From: Mycolicibacterium duvalii
GTDB taxonomy: Bacteria; Actinomycetota; Actinomycetes; Mycobacteriales; Mycobacteriaceae
Assembly: GCF_010726645.1 (NCBI RefSeq)
Contig: NZ_AP022563.1
Span: 620,001 to 684,000 of the forward strand
DNA length: 64,000 nucleotides
Direction of reading: 5' to 3'
Positions 12,518 through 20,323 of this stretch are shown here, one piece after another. The notes beneath the pieces were generated by a model. It did not search any database, had not been told where the DNA came from, and saw only the letters and a list, made by a program, of their open reading frames with translations. How positions within the stretch are numbered: position 1 is the first letter of the stretch; every line of letters begins with the position of its first letter. A program made the translations under genes and the position numbers.

Positions 12518-13031
12518 TGATTCTCCCGACCGTGCATCGAGCCCATCAATTGACGCGAACGTTACTGCAGTCGGCGGCGTCGGTCGAGGTTTTCGCAAAA
12601 GTGCTCGACGTTCGCTGAAGCCAATGCCCGGTGTGCTTGCCTAGGCAATGATTCCGACGGCTTCGATGCGCTAAAAGACGATGTGGAAGGCCTTCTTACT
12701 GCCAATGACGAGCTGTGGACACATCGCGTCCGCGGTGCCGGCGAATGTTTGCGAGATCCGCCGCATGATGTCGTCTTTCTCAGTGCTCGAGGATGGCCAG
12801 CGACGCGGTGCGCGTCGACCGCGAACGGTGCGCGCGGGTCCCGGAGTTCCTGTCACTGGACGCTTTCGATGGTGTGCTCGCACCTTTGGTGCTCGTGAAC
12901 GCACATACACATCATGGCGGGCTGATGGCAGATATTTCCTCAGCAGCAATCGATTCCGGACCTGCAGTGGGCTCGTCGGGGGAAAGAGGGAGCGCTCACC
13001 GATTCACATGCAGGATTGTGGAGAGATATTT
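12518..13031. promoter_or_regulatory. 514-nt intergenic region, probable promoter of mbtH-PKS-NRPS
   Basis: No convincing coding sequence. Short open frames on both strands lack recognisable motifs. The region separates the methyltransferase stop from the MbtH start on the same strand, so it could hold the promoter of the biosynthetic genes. The only clear structure I find is a 12-bp perfect palindrome at 12637-12648. Confidence 0.5.
12637..12648. promoter_or_regulatory. 12-bp perfect palindrome, candidate operator
   Basis: TTGCCTAGGCAA is its own reverse complement and lies 120 nt upstream of the mbtH start. Position and symmetry fit a binding site for a dimeric regulator, but no regulator gene is adjacent. 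Confidence 0.35.
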
Positions 13032-13847
13032 CTAGAACGTGTACCTGTAGATGCGGTCGTAATTCCGCAGCGCGGGCAGGGCGTGTTGAGCGCGGTACAG
13101 CAACCTCTGCCGGGGCAACGGAATCCGCTGGAAGCCGGCCATGATGGGACTGCTGTCGACGGCTGTCAGCCGCGGCTCCCAGCGGGTGATCTCTCCACCA
13201 TCTCGGGTACCCCACTTGATCAGGCCTCTCGTGAAGACTCGGGACATCCGCGGGCCCCAGGGCGACAGGAGATCGGCGATCAACTCGCCGCTGTCGTAAC
13301 GGTCGAGCACTCGGTGGAGCAACTCGGCGACCTCGCGAGGTGTCAGGTACATCAGGAGACCTTCGGCGACGATCAACACCGGGCCCCCGGTCGGCAGCTC
13401 GTCGATCCATCTCGGGTCGGTGACCGACGAGCCGATCATGCGGTACGACGGGGATTCCGAATGCAGCTCGCGGCGCAACGCGATGACGTTGGGCAGGTCG
13501 ACGTCGAACCACGCGCCGCCGGGTCGCGCCATCCGCAGAGCCCGGCTGTGCAGCCCACACCCCAGATGCAGAACGGTGGCCTCGGGATGGCGGTCGAGGT
13601 ACTGGCCGACCCATGCGTCGAACTGCGCGCTGCGCAATGCCACCATGAACTGATTGATGTCCGGGTGCAGAACCCGGTGCATCCGCTCGAAGTCGTACTC
13701 GATGCGGTCGATGTCCTGCGCAGCGACGTGGTCACCCAGGATGGGGCTCGGCGTCCTGCTCTCATGTGCCCGCAGGTACAGCAGGCAGAGGTTCGTCCAT
13801 TCGACCGACTTCCACTGCACCCCGGTGAAGTCCACCTTGTTCGACAC
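13032..13847 (-). CDS. SAM-dependent methyltransferase, leucine-carboxyl-methyltransferase (LCM/PPM1-like) family
   Basis: A 271-aa protein with the class I SAM-binding motif VLHLGCGLHSRALRM near residue 98, an acidic motif WFDVDLPNVIALRREL after it and LIVAEGLLMYLTPREV, the arrangement of the LCM family used in actinobacteria as O-methyltransferases on polyketides and peptides. The start chosen is GTG at 13847, directly after GAGGAGGAC; the open frame extends far upstream but there it is antiphase to mmpL. It begins 14 nt after the MmpL stop, so the two form an operon. By context it may methylate the PKS-NRPS product; the target hydroxyl or carboxyl group cannot be told from sequence. Confidence 0.85.
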   Translation of the reverse strand: MSNKVDFTGVQWKSVEWTNLCLLYLRAHESRTPSPILGDHVAAQDIDRIEYDFERMHRVLHPDINQFMVALRSAQFDAWVGQYLDRHPEATVLHLGCGLHSRALRMARPGGAWFDVDLPNVIALRRELHSESPSYRMIGSSVTDPRWIDELPTGGPVLIVAEGLLMYLTPREVAELLHRVLDRYDSGELIADLLSPWGPRMSRVFTRGLIKWGTRDGGEITRWEPRLTAVDSSPIMAGFQRIPLPRQRLLYRAQHALPALRNYDRIYRYTF

Positions 13848-13861
13848 GACGTCCTCCTCGT

Positions 13862-16800
13862 TCACAGAGGTTCGGAAACGGGTTGCCCGCGATGGCGGCG
13901 AGATGACGTCGGGGGCCCGGGCCGCCACCGCGACGGCCACCAATTCGCCCGCCCGACGAGCACGGCCATGGCCGGCACGGTGACGGTGCGTACCAGGAAG
14001 GTATCGAGCAGTATTCCGGTGCCGACCACGAAGCCGGCCTGGATGATCGTGCTGATGCTGGCGAACAGCAGGCCGAACATCGAGGCCGCGAAGATCAGCC
14101 CGGCGGCGGTGATCACGCCACCGGTGGCGCCGACGGTCCGGATAACCCCCGACCGTATGCCACGGGGAGACTCGTCGCGGATCCGAGAGATCAGCAGCAT
14201 GTTGTAGTCGGCGCCCATGGCGACCAGGATGATGAACGTCAGTCCCGGGACGCTCCAATGCAGTTGTTCGCCGAGGATCAACTGGAACGTGACGATGCCC
14301 AGGCCGAGTGCTGCCAGGTAGGACAGGATCACCGACGCGATCAAATAGAGCGGTGCGACGATGGCGCGCAGGAGCGCGACAAGGATCAGCAGCACCACCG
14401 CGACGGTCACGACGATGATGAACCGCATGTCGTGGTCGTAGTAGTCGCGGGCATCGCGCAGCGTCGCCGGGTAGCCCGTCATCGCGATCGAGGCGTCGGC
14501 CAGCGCGGTGTTCGGTTGCGCTTGCCGCGCGGTGTCGGTGATGGCGATGACCTGATCCATCGCCTCGGTGCTGAAGGGGTTGAGTTCGGTCTGGATGAGG
14601 TAACGGGCGGCATGGCCGTCGCGGGAGATGAAGAACTTGGCCGCCTTCTTGAAGTCGTCCGTCGCCAAGACGTCGGATGGGATGAAGAAGCCGGCCATCG
14701 ACGGTGACGTCGCGCCGTCCCTCATGGTGAGCAGGAATTCCGAGGCGGCGCCCAGGTCGGTGCCCATCCTCTTGGTCTGATCGACCAGAAGGGCGACGCC
14801 GTCGGCCACCTGGCGGCCACCCTCGGCGAGTGAGTCGAGACCCTCCTGCATGCCGCCGAACGGCGCTTGGGCGCCGCCTGCAGAAGTCATCCCCAGCGAG
14901 CCCAGTGGACCCATCAGCGAGTTCATCGACTGGCTCAGCTGGGACACCGTCTGCGTCAGGCTCGACATCGGTCCGGTCGACCGGAGGTCGCCGGCGAGCT
15001 TGTCGAGGGTGCCGTCGTTGCGCGCGGCCTGCAATGTCCGGAACTGGTCCCGTGCGGAGACGCACGCCGGAGTGTCGTTGCAGTACGGGCTGCCGTCGAG
15101 TGCGGTGACCACCGGATCGATCCACTCGAGGTTCTTCGTCAAATCCTCGAAGACCCTCTGCATCGAATCGCCGAGGGTGCGCATCCCGGCGATCAGTCGC
15201 TCCGAATCGCCCATCTGCCCGAACGTCGTGGCGGCGCCGAACCGGCTCTGGATCGTCTGCAGCCCGGAGAGGATCCCACTCAGACCGGACATCAGTTGGG
15301 TGACCTGCTCACGCAGGGTGCTGAGGCCGTCGGCCAACTGATCGGCGCCCGATGCGAGCCTTTCCAGATCCGTTGTCCGGTCATGGATCAGGGTGGACGC
15401 GTCGTTCAACTTGGACCCGATCTCCCCGGCCTGGAACGTCGTGCTGGCAGCTTCCAGTCGTTCCCCGCTCGGCCGGGTGATACCGCGCACGGCCGCGATG
15501 TCGGGTAGCTGGGTGATCCGCTGCGCCATCTGCTCGAGGTCGGCGAGTGCCTCAGGGGTGCGCAGGTCTCGAGGCGACTGGATCAGCAGGTACTGGGGGA
15601 TCGTCGTGTTGACGGGGAAGTGGCGATCGAGCGCCAGGTAACCGAGGGAGCTCGCGACGTTGTCCGGCAACGCCTTGCGGTCGTCGTAGTTGTATGTCAC
15701 CACGAGCACGCACCCCGCCAGGAGGACCAGGACGACAAGGCTGGCGATCAGATTGGCCGTCGGCCGGCGCACGATGCGGATCCCGGACCGCCGCCAGAAG
15801 CGCGTGGTGAGATCGCGGCGCGGGGCGATCCAGCCGCGGCGTCCGGTCAACACGATGATCGCCGGCAGCAGCGTCACCGATGCCAGAAACGCAACGCCGA
15901 TGCCGATCGCGAGTGCGGGCCCGATGGTCGCGAACAGTTCCAGCCGGGCGAAGGTCATCCCCATGAAGGTCACACCCACCGTGGCCGCGGATGCGGCGAT
16001 CACCTTGCCGATGGATCCCAACGCGTTCCTGACCGCGTCATCGGACGGCTGACCCATGCGCACGAAGTCGTGGTACCGGCTGATCAGAAAGACGGCGTAG
16101 TCGGTCCCCGCGCCGGCCATCATGCCGCTCAGCAGAGTGATGGTCTGAGGCGACACCCCCAGACCCAGTTGGGCGGCGCCGGCCACGGCGGTCTGCGCAA
16201 TGCCCAGCGAGACGCCGATCGTGATCAGCGGCAACAGGATCGTCGCGGGTTTTCGGTAGATGATCAGCAGGATGGCGACCAGCAGCGTGATGATCGCGGC
16301 TTCGATCTTGACCTGGTCTCTGGTGCCCACGTCGAGCGAGTCTGCGAATGTCGCTGCGGGGCCGGTCAAGTTCGCCGTCACCGTGGAACCGTCCACCGTG
16401 TGTCTGACGACATCGGCGATGCGGGTGTACGCCTCGTAGGACTCCGGCGAACCCAGCTCGCCCGCCAGCCACACCGGCACCAGCCACGCCTTGCCGTCCT
16501 CACTGCTGAGTCCTTCGCGCAGCTGAGGAGTGCTGACGAAATCCTCCAGCATGACCACGAATCGGCTGTCGCTGCGCAGACGTCCTACGAGGGTTCGGTA
16601 GACGTCCTCATCCTTGTCGCCGAGGCCGTTCTCGTTCGTCAGAAGCACGAGGAGCACGTTCTCGGAACCGGCTTCGTCGAAGGCCGCACCCATCTGCTGT
16701 GTCGCCACGATCGATGGCGCGTCCGCCGGTAGCGGTGAAACCGGCTGCTTCTGCGTCGCCTCGACCAGAGTGGGGAACAGCGGCGGTAGCACCACGGCCA

Positions 16801-16927
16801 GCGCGACCCAGAAGCCGATCACCAGCCAGGGCCATCGCACCACGACGTCGCTCAGCCGCCGGAACAAACCGCTGTGCGGGGCGACCGACGGCGTGGCCGA
16901 CCGTCTGGCCACCACCGGCACGCGCAT
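13862..16927 (-). CDS. MmpL-family RND lipid transporter
   Basis: A 1021-aa inner-membrane transporter with two RND halves. An N-terminal membrane segment (WPWLVIGFWVALAVVLPP) is followed by a periplasmic loop, five membrane spans including AGTDYAVFLISRYHD, a long second periplasmic loop (about 420-760, helical with many Gln/Ser/Leu and a CNDTPAC cysteine pair), and five more spans with GADYNMLLISRIRDE. These Asp-Tyr motifs are the proton-relay positions of MmpL proteins. MmpL proteins export complex lipids and glycopeptidolipids; position ahead of a methyltransferase, PKS and NRPS points to export of that product. No MmpS partner is visible beside it. The start ATG overlaps the stop of a short upstream frame as TGATG. 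Confidence 0.95.
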   Translation of the reverse strand: MRVPVVARRSATPSVAPHSGLFRRLSDVVVRWPWLVIGFWVALAVVLPPLFPTLVEATQKQPVSPLPADAPSIVATQQMGAAFDEAGSENVLLVLLTNENGLGDKDEDVYRTLVGRLRSDSRFVVMLEDFVSTPQLREGLSSEDGKAWLVPVWLAGELGSPESYEAYTRIADVVRHTVDGSTVTANLTGPAATFADSLDVGTRDQVKIEAAIITLLVAILLIIYRKPATILLPLITIGVSLGIAQTAVAGAAQLGLGVSPQTITLLSGMMAGAGTDYAVFLISRYHDFVRMGQPSDDAVRNALGSIGKVIAASAATVGVTFMGMTFARLELFATIGPALAIGIGVAFLASVTLLPAIIVLTGRRGWIAPRRDLTTRFWRRSGIRIVRRPTANLIASLVVLVLLAGCVLVVTYNYDDRKALPDNVASSLGYLALDRHFPVNTTIPQYLLIQSPRDLRTPEALADLEQMAQRITQLPDIAAVRGITRPSGERLEAASTTFQAGEIGSKLNDASTLIHDRTTDLERLASGADQLADGLSTLREQVTQLMSGLSGILSGLQTIQSRFGAATTFGQMGDSERLIAGMRTLGDSMQRVFEDLTKNLEWIDPVVTALDGSPYCNDTPACVSARDQFRTLQAARNDGTLDKLAGDLRSTGPMSSLTQTVSQLSQSMNSLMGPLGSLGMTSAGGAQAPFGGMQEGLDSLAEGGRQVADGVALLVDQTKRMGTDLGAASEFLLTMRDGATSPSMAGFFIPSDVLATDDFKKAAKFFISRDGHAARYLIQTELNPFSTEAMDQVIAITDTARQAQPNTALADASIAMTGYPATLRDARDYYDHDMRFIIVVTVAVVLLILVALLRAIVAPLYLIASVILSYLAALGLGIVTFQLILGEQLHWSVPGLTFIILVAMGADYNMLLISRIRDESPRGIRSGVIRTVGATGGVITAAGLIFAASMFGLLFASISTIIQAGFVVGTGILLDTFLVRTVTVPAMAVLVGRANWWPSRWRPGPPTSSRRHRGQPVSEPL

Positions 16928-17256
16928 CAGCCGGCCGTCGGTAAGCCGTCTGCCAGTGCGGCGACGGCAACATCAAGATCATGGGCCGCTTCACCCACCC
17001 CGGTGCCTCTTTTCAAGGTCTCGGGCGAGAATCTGGATTGATTCCCATTGCAAGAGAATGGATTTCCGGCGCCCCCGCCCGCTCTCCAATTTTGGGCCAC
17101 ATTCCGCGCAGCGTGCTCCTGTGTGGCGGTCAGCCTAGTCGCACTATTGACGCAGGTGTCAAGATTCCATGTATTGGAATACCGTTTTCCCGCGGCCCTC
17201 GGCCGCCCGTAAGTCGCCACAGAAACGGGGGTGGCATGATGAGCGATCCGTCCCAA
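16927..17256 (-). CDS. Short open frame coupled to mmpL, doubtful
   Basis: A frame of up to 109 aa whose stop overlaps the mmpL start (TGATG), the layout of translational coupling. Only the last part looks protein-like (EAAHDLDVAVAALADG); the upstream part has no recognisable motif, no signal peptide and no membrane span, so it is not an MmpS. If real, its start may be internal. The 363 nt from 16928 to 17290 otherwise hold only the expected divergent promoters for mmpL and the DUF2505 gene. Confidence 0.25.
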   Translation of the reverse strand: MGRIAHHATPVSVATYGRPRAAGKRYSNTWNLDTCVNSATRLTATQEHAARNVAQNWRAGGGAGNPFSCNGNQSRFSPETLKRGTGVGEAAHDLDVAVAALADGLPTAG

Positions 17257-17290
17257 GCGTGGCTCGCGTCACCCGGACGGTGATGCGCCG

Positions 17291-17794
17291 ATGACGCGAT
17301 GTATCGACTTCGCCGTCGACTCCCCGGCCAGCGTGGAACAGATTCACTGGGCGTTCTCGCAGGAGAACTACTGGCGCACCCGGATGAAGACGTTCGGGGG
17401 GATGGGGCGGCTTGACTCGCTCGACGTCGGTGACGACGGCTCCGTGTCGGTGGTCCTCCTGCATGACCTGCATCCCGACGGGCTGCCCAAGGCGTTCGCC
17501 AGGTTCTTCCCCCGCGACTGGCACGTGGTCCAGGACGAGATGTGGGAACCCGCCGGCGACGGCACTGTCCGCGGGGAGGTCGGCATCGCCACCCATGGCG
17601 CCCCCGGCTCCGGCCGCGGCGTCGCATTGTTGACGCCTGCCGACGGTGGTTCGCGCCTGAAGTGCACCGCGACCGTGGAATTCAAGGTGCCACTGGTCGG
17701 TGGCAAAGTCGAAGGGATGATCGGCCGCTTGATGATTCCGCAGTTCTCGGTGATACAGCGCTTCACCGCCACCTGGATCGCGGAGAACTCGTGA
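17291..17794 (+). CDS. DUF2505 family protein
   Basis: A 167-aa protein with the look of the actinobacterial DUF2505 family, related to START/SRPBCC folds: N-terminal SPASVEQIHWAFSQENYW, a central beta-rich part and C-terminal GGKVEGMIGRLMIPQF followed by a helix. The SRPBCC fold suggests binding of a hydrophobic ligand; no ligand or reaction is known to me. No signal peptide or membrane span. It is divergent from the mmpL operon and convergent with the PE-PPE-domain gene, 47 nt away. Confidence 0.75.
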   Translation: MTRCIDFAVDSPASVEQIHWAFSQENYWRTRMKTFGGMGRLDSLDVGDDGSVSVVLLHDLHPDGLPKAFARFFPRDWHVVQDEMWEPAGDGTVRGEVGIATHGAPGSGRGVALLTPADGGSRLKCTATVEFKVPLVGGKVEGMIGRLMIPQFSVIQRFTATWIAENS

Positions 17795-17841
17795 TCGGCC
17801 TTCTCTCTAGGGGCGCAGCCGGTGCCGAGTGCGCCAGTCGG

Positions 17842-19209
17842 TCAGCTGCGATTCCCGGTGCTGCGTTCTCTCGCATCGCGGCGCCGTTCTCGCGGCCCGG
17901 CGCTGGATTCGTTGCCGGCATCGTCGGCGCTCGACTCTTCGGTGGCTGAGTCTTCTTCCGGTGCAAACGTATTCGGAGCTGACATGCCGAAATCCTGTTG
18001 CTCCGTGTCTATCTCGACGTCATCATGGGTAGCCACTGTTTCGTTCGCATCGTCCTGGGGGTCGTCGGTCGGCAACGTCCGCACGACCTCACGCACTGGT
18101 TCGTCGACCTGCTGCGGTGTCGGGGAGTCCTGAGAGTCCTTCTCCGACAGTGACTCCAAGCCCTCACGAACGGCGTCGGGCACCTTGGCGGCGGTGTCGG
18201 CCAACTCACCCAGCGACGGGAAGAGTCGCGCCGGCCGGTAGCGGCTCGGGTCTGACGGGATCGGGTTGCCGTCATAGTAGGCGGAGTCCACTATCACCTT
18301 CAACAGTGGTGCGGAGACGTCGGCGACGGAGTCGCCGAACACCTGGCGGATCAGCCGGGTCAGCGGCAACTCCTCGGTCGTGTAGGTGACATAGGTGGTG
18401 TTCCCGCGGGTGGTGACGTAAGCGACCACCCGGTCGTCAGCCGGCGGGGTGCAGCGAGCGTCGTCGCAGGGCACCGCGGCACCGTCGGTGAGTACCGCGC
18501 AGGTGTCGGCGCTGCCGCAGGTCACCGTCGGTCGGCCGGTGATGTCGACGGGCAGGTCGATCTCGGACTGCTCCCGGTATCCGTACAGATAGGCCACCAG
18601 TGAGTTCACGTGCGCGACGACGTTGAGCAGGTCCGCCGGAGCGTTCGAGTTGTAGTTGTACTGGTAGGCGATGTCGACCACGGCGGCCGCGGCGGTGTCC
18701 GTCGGTGACGGGAACGGGTTGACCCCGATCAGCGCGAACAGCGGGTACCGGGTCCCGAATCCGCCGTCGGGACGCGACACGTTGTTGTCGAGGACGAACA
18801 CCGTGGTCGGCAGCGCCGGGTCCGTCGCCCGGTCGAGCCGGCTCAGCAGCAGGCTGGCGTTGGCCGCGCCCCAGCCCGACGACAGGACGGCGTTGTCCTC
18901 GCCGGAGTTCGCCTGCAGGGCCTCGTCGATCGCCGCGGCACCGCCCCGGAAGTCGACCCCGATCAGGTCCGCGCCGGGTTGCCCGCCGGGGTTGTAGGGC
19001 GCCTGGTTGAACAGGCCGCCGAAGAAGTCCTCGTTGCCGGTCGGATCCGGATGGGTCGAGCTGCCGACGACGATCAGCGCGCTGAGGTCGACAAGCGGCG
19101 ACGAAAGGGATCCCGGATGAGTGGCCGCGGCACCGCCGACCGTGATCGCGGCTCCCACGGCGACCGCCCCGACGGTGGTCCTGGCCACCCTGCTACGAAA
19201 TTTGCTCAC
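17842..19209 (-). CDS. Secreted PE-PPE domain (alpha/beta-hydrolase-like) protein
   Basis: About 455 aa. The start GTG at 19209 (VSKFRSRVARTT) follows GGGAGGAG and gives a basic n-region and hydrophobic stretch VGAVAVGAAITVGGAAA, a signal peptide. The middle part (LIVVGSSTHPDP, FFGGLFNQAPYNPGG, VDFRGGAAAIDEAL, VVAHVNSLVAYLYGYR) resembles the PE-PPE domain of mycobacterial extracellular esterase-like proteins. At the expected nucleophile elbow (GxSxG) I read LSSGWGAAN, in which the usual Ser position appears to be Gly. Two cysteine pairs (TCGSADTC, CDDARC) lie in the second half. The C-terminal 100 residues are acidic and Ser/Glu/Asp-rich, likely disordered, ending in a basic tail. Substrate unknown. 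Confidence 0.7.
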   Translation of the reverse strand: MSKFRSRVARTTVGAVAVGAAITVGGAAATHPGSLSSPLVDLSALIVVGSSTHPDPTGNEDFFGGLFNQAPYNPGGQPGADLIGVDFRGGAAAIDEALQANSGEDNAVLSSGWGAANASLLLSRLDRATDPALPTTVFVLDNNVSRPDGGFGTRYPLFALIGVNPFPSPTDTAAAAVVDIAYQYNYNSNAPADLLNVVAHVNSLVAYLYGYREQSEIDLPVDITGRPTVTCGSADTCAVLTDGAAVPCDDARCTPPADDRVVAYVTTRGNTTYVTYTTEELPLTRLIRQVFGDSVADVSAPLLKVIVDSAYYDGNPIPSDPSRYRPARLFPSLGELADTAAKVPDAVREGLESLSEKDSQDSPTPQQVDEPVREVVRTLPTDDPQDDANETVATHDDVEIDTEQQDFGMSAPNTFAPEEDSATEESSADDAGNESSAGPRERRRDARERSTGNRS

Positions 19210-19270
19210 ACCGACTCTCCTCCCCACGCCACCGTAACCCGTCCGGCCGGTGGGCGCGACCACGGGGGTG

Positions 19271-20017
19271 CTAGTGCGCTGCATCGTCGGGGCCGAAGCT
19301 CTCGGCCAGAAAGCGCTCGAGCGACGCCCACGCCCGGCGGGAGGCGGATTCGCTGAAAAGCACTCCCCGGGCCGGGTCGTCGGCGAACGGCGCCATGAAC
19401 GCGTGCATCGTGTTGCCGAAGGCGTGCAGCTGCCAGTCGATGCCGCGGCCCGAGAACTCCCGGCCCAGCGCCACGACGTCGTCCGGCGGGGCGAACGGGT
19501 CGTCCCACCCGTGGAAGACGATCACCTTCGCGGTCACCGGGCGCGGTGGGGCGTGGGGTGGCGGGGTCAGCAGGCCGTGGAAGCTCGCGACGGCAACCAG
19601 GGGGTGACCGGCGCGGGCCAGGTCGAGCACGCACAGCCCACCGAAGCAGAACCCGACGGCCGCGACGCGGCCGGCATCGACGTCGGGGCCCGACACGAGC
19701 GCGTCGTACACCGCGGCCAGTCGTCGCGCGAGCGCTTCCCGATCGGCCAGGAACGCGGTCATCGCGGCGCCGGTGGCGTCGATGCCGCCGGCGCTGACGT
19801 CCTCGCCGAACAGGTCGACCGCCACGGCCTGGTACCCAGCCCGCGCGAGGCGCGTCGCGATGTCGAGCTGCGCGTCGCTGCGGCCCTCCATACCGTGGAA
19901 CACGAGCACGGTCGGCGGGGTTCCGGCGCCGTCATCCCGGACGTCGTCGCGGACCAGCACGGTGTCGAAATGTCGATCGTCGAGGGAATGGCGCAGGGAG
20001 CTCTGGTGCACGGTCAC
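19271..20017 (-). CDS. Dienelactone hydrolase family protein
   Basis: An alpha/beta hydrolase of about 248 aa with TVLVFHGMEG near the N terminus (oxyanion region), AVGFCFGG as the Cys nucleophile elbow typical of dienelactone hydrolases, VIVFHGWDDPFAP carrying the acidic residue and GNTMHAFMAPF with the catalytic His. The natural substrate is unknown; many family members hydrolyse lactones or esters in the cytosol. No signal peptide. Start is uncertain: GTG at 20017 fits the family start, while the frame stays open to a GTG at 20107, just before tRNA-Arg. It lies upstream of the PE-PPE gene on the same strand (61-nt gap). Confidence 0.85.
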   Translation of the reverse strand: MTVHQSSLRHSLDDRHFDTVLVRDDVRDDGAGTPPTVLVFHGMEGRSDAQLDIATRLARAGYQAVAVDLFGEDVSAGGIDATGAAMTAFLADREALARRLAAVYDALVSGPDVDAGRVAAVGFCFGGLCVLDLARAGHPLVAVASFHGLLTPPPHAPPRPVTAKVIVFHGWDDPFAPPDDVVALGREFSGRGIDWQLHAFGNTMHAFMAPFADDPARGVLFSESASRRAWASLERFLAESFGPDDAAH

Positions 20018-20150
20018 CCCGCTGACGCTGCCACGTTCGAGGGGTTGGCACCACGGCTTCGCTGCCCGCGAAACCGTCTGTGCCGGCCCATGAGTCACCC
20101 CGGCCACGCAGTCGCCGCCGGACGGCGCCGGCGCCTCGCCGAGGGTGCAG

Positions 20151-20223
20151 CGCCCCCGGCAGGGATCGAACCTGCGACCAACCGCTTAGAAGGCGGCTGC
20201 TCTATCCGCTGAGCTACGGAGGC
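20151..20223 (-). tRNA. tRNA-Arg (anticodon TCT)
   Basis: A 73-nt cloverleaf on the minus strand. Acceptor GCCTCCG pairs with CGGGGGC (one G-T pair), D arm GCTC/GAGC, anticodon stem GCCGC/GCGGT with loop CTTCTAA giving anticodon TCT, T arm GCAGG-TTCGATC-CCTGC. Discriminator G; CCA is not encoded (the next bases are CTG). Reads AGA codons, rare in this GC-rich genome. Confidence 0.95.
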
Positions 20224-20323
20224 AGCGCCGAGCAGTGTATCGCGCGGGTCCACCCGTGACGGGTGTGGCAGCGGTGCACAAAAGCCGCCTCGTCGGGCAC
20301 GGCTGCCGACTAGTTTGGTGCGC

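Noticed and set aside
12671..12949. Short minus-strand frame of 92 aa in the mbtH upstream gap
   Set aside because: No recognisable motif, start site or ribosome site; basic, low-complexity composition.
12681..14207. Plus-strand frame of 508 aa
   Set aside because: Covers the promoter gap, the methyltransferase and the 3' end of mmpL in antisense; no domain.
13032..15125. Long minus-strand frame (697 aa) ending at the methyltransferase stop
   Set aside because: Only the last 271 residues match a family; the rest is the wrong frame of mmpL. The GTG at 13847 with GAGGAGGAC is the real start.
15620..16732. Plus-strand frame of 370 aa across mmpL
   Set aside because: Antisense shadow of a strongly supported MmpL gene.
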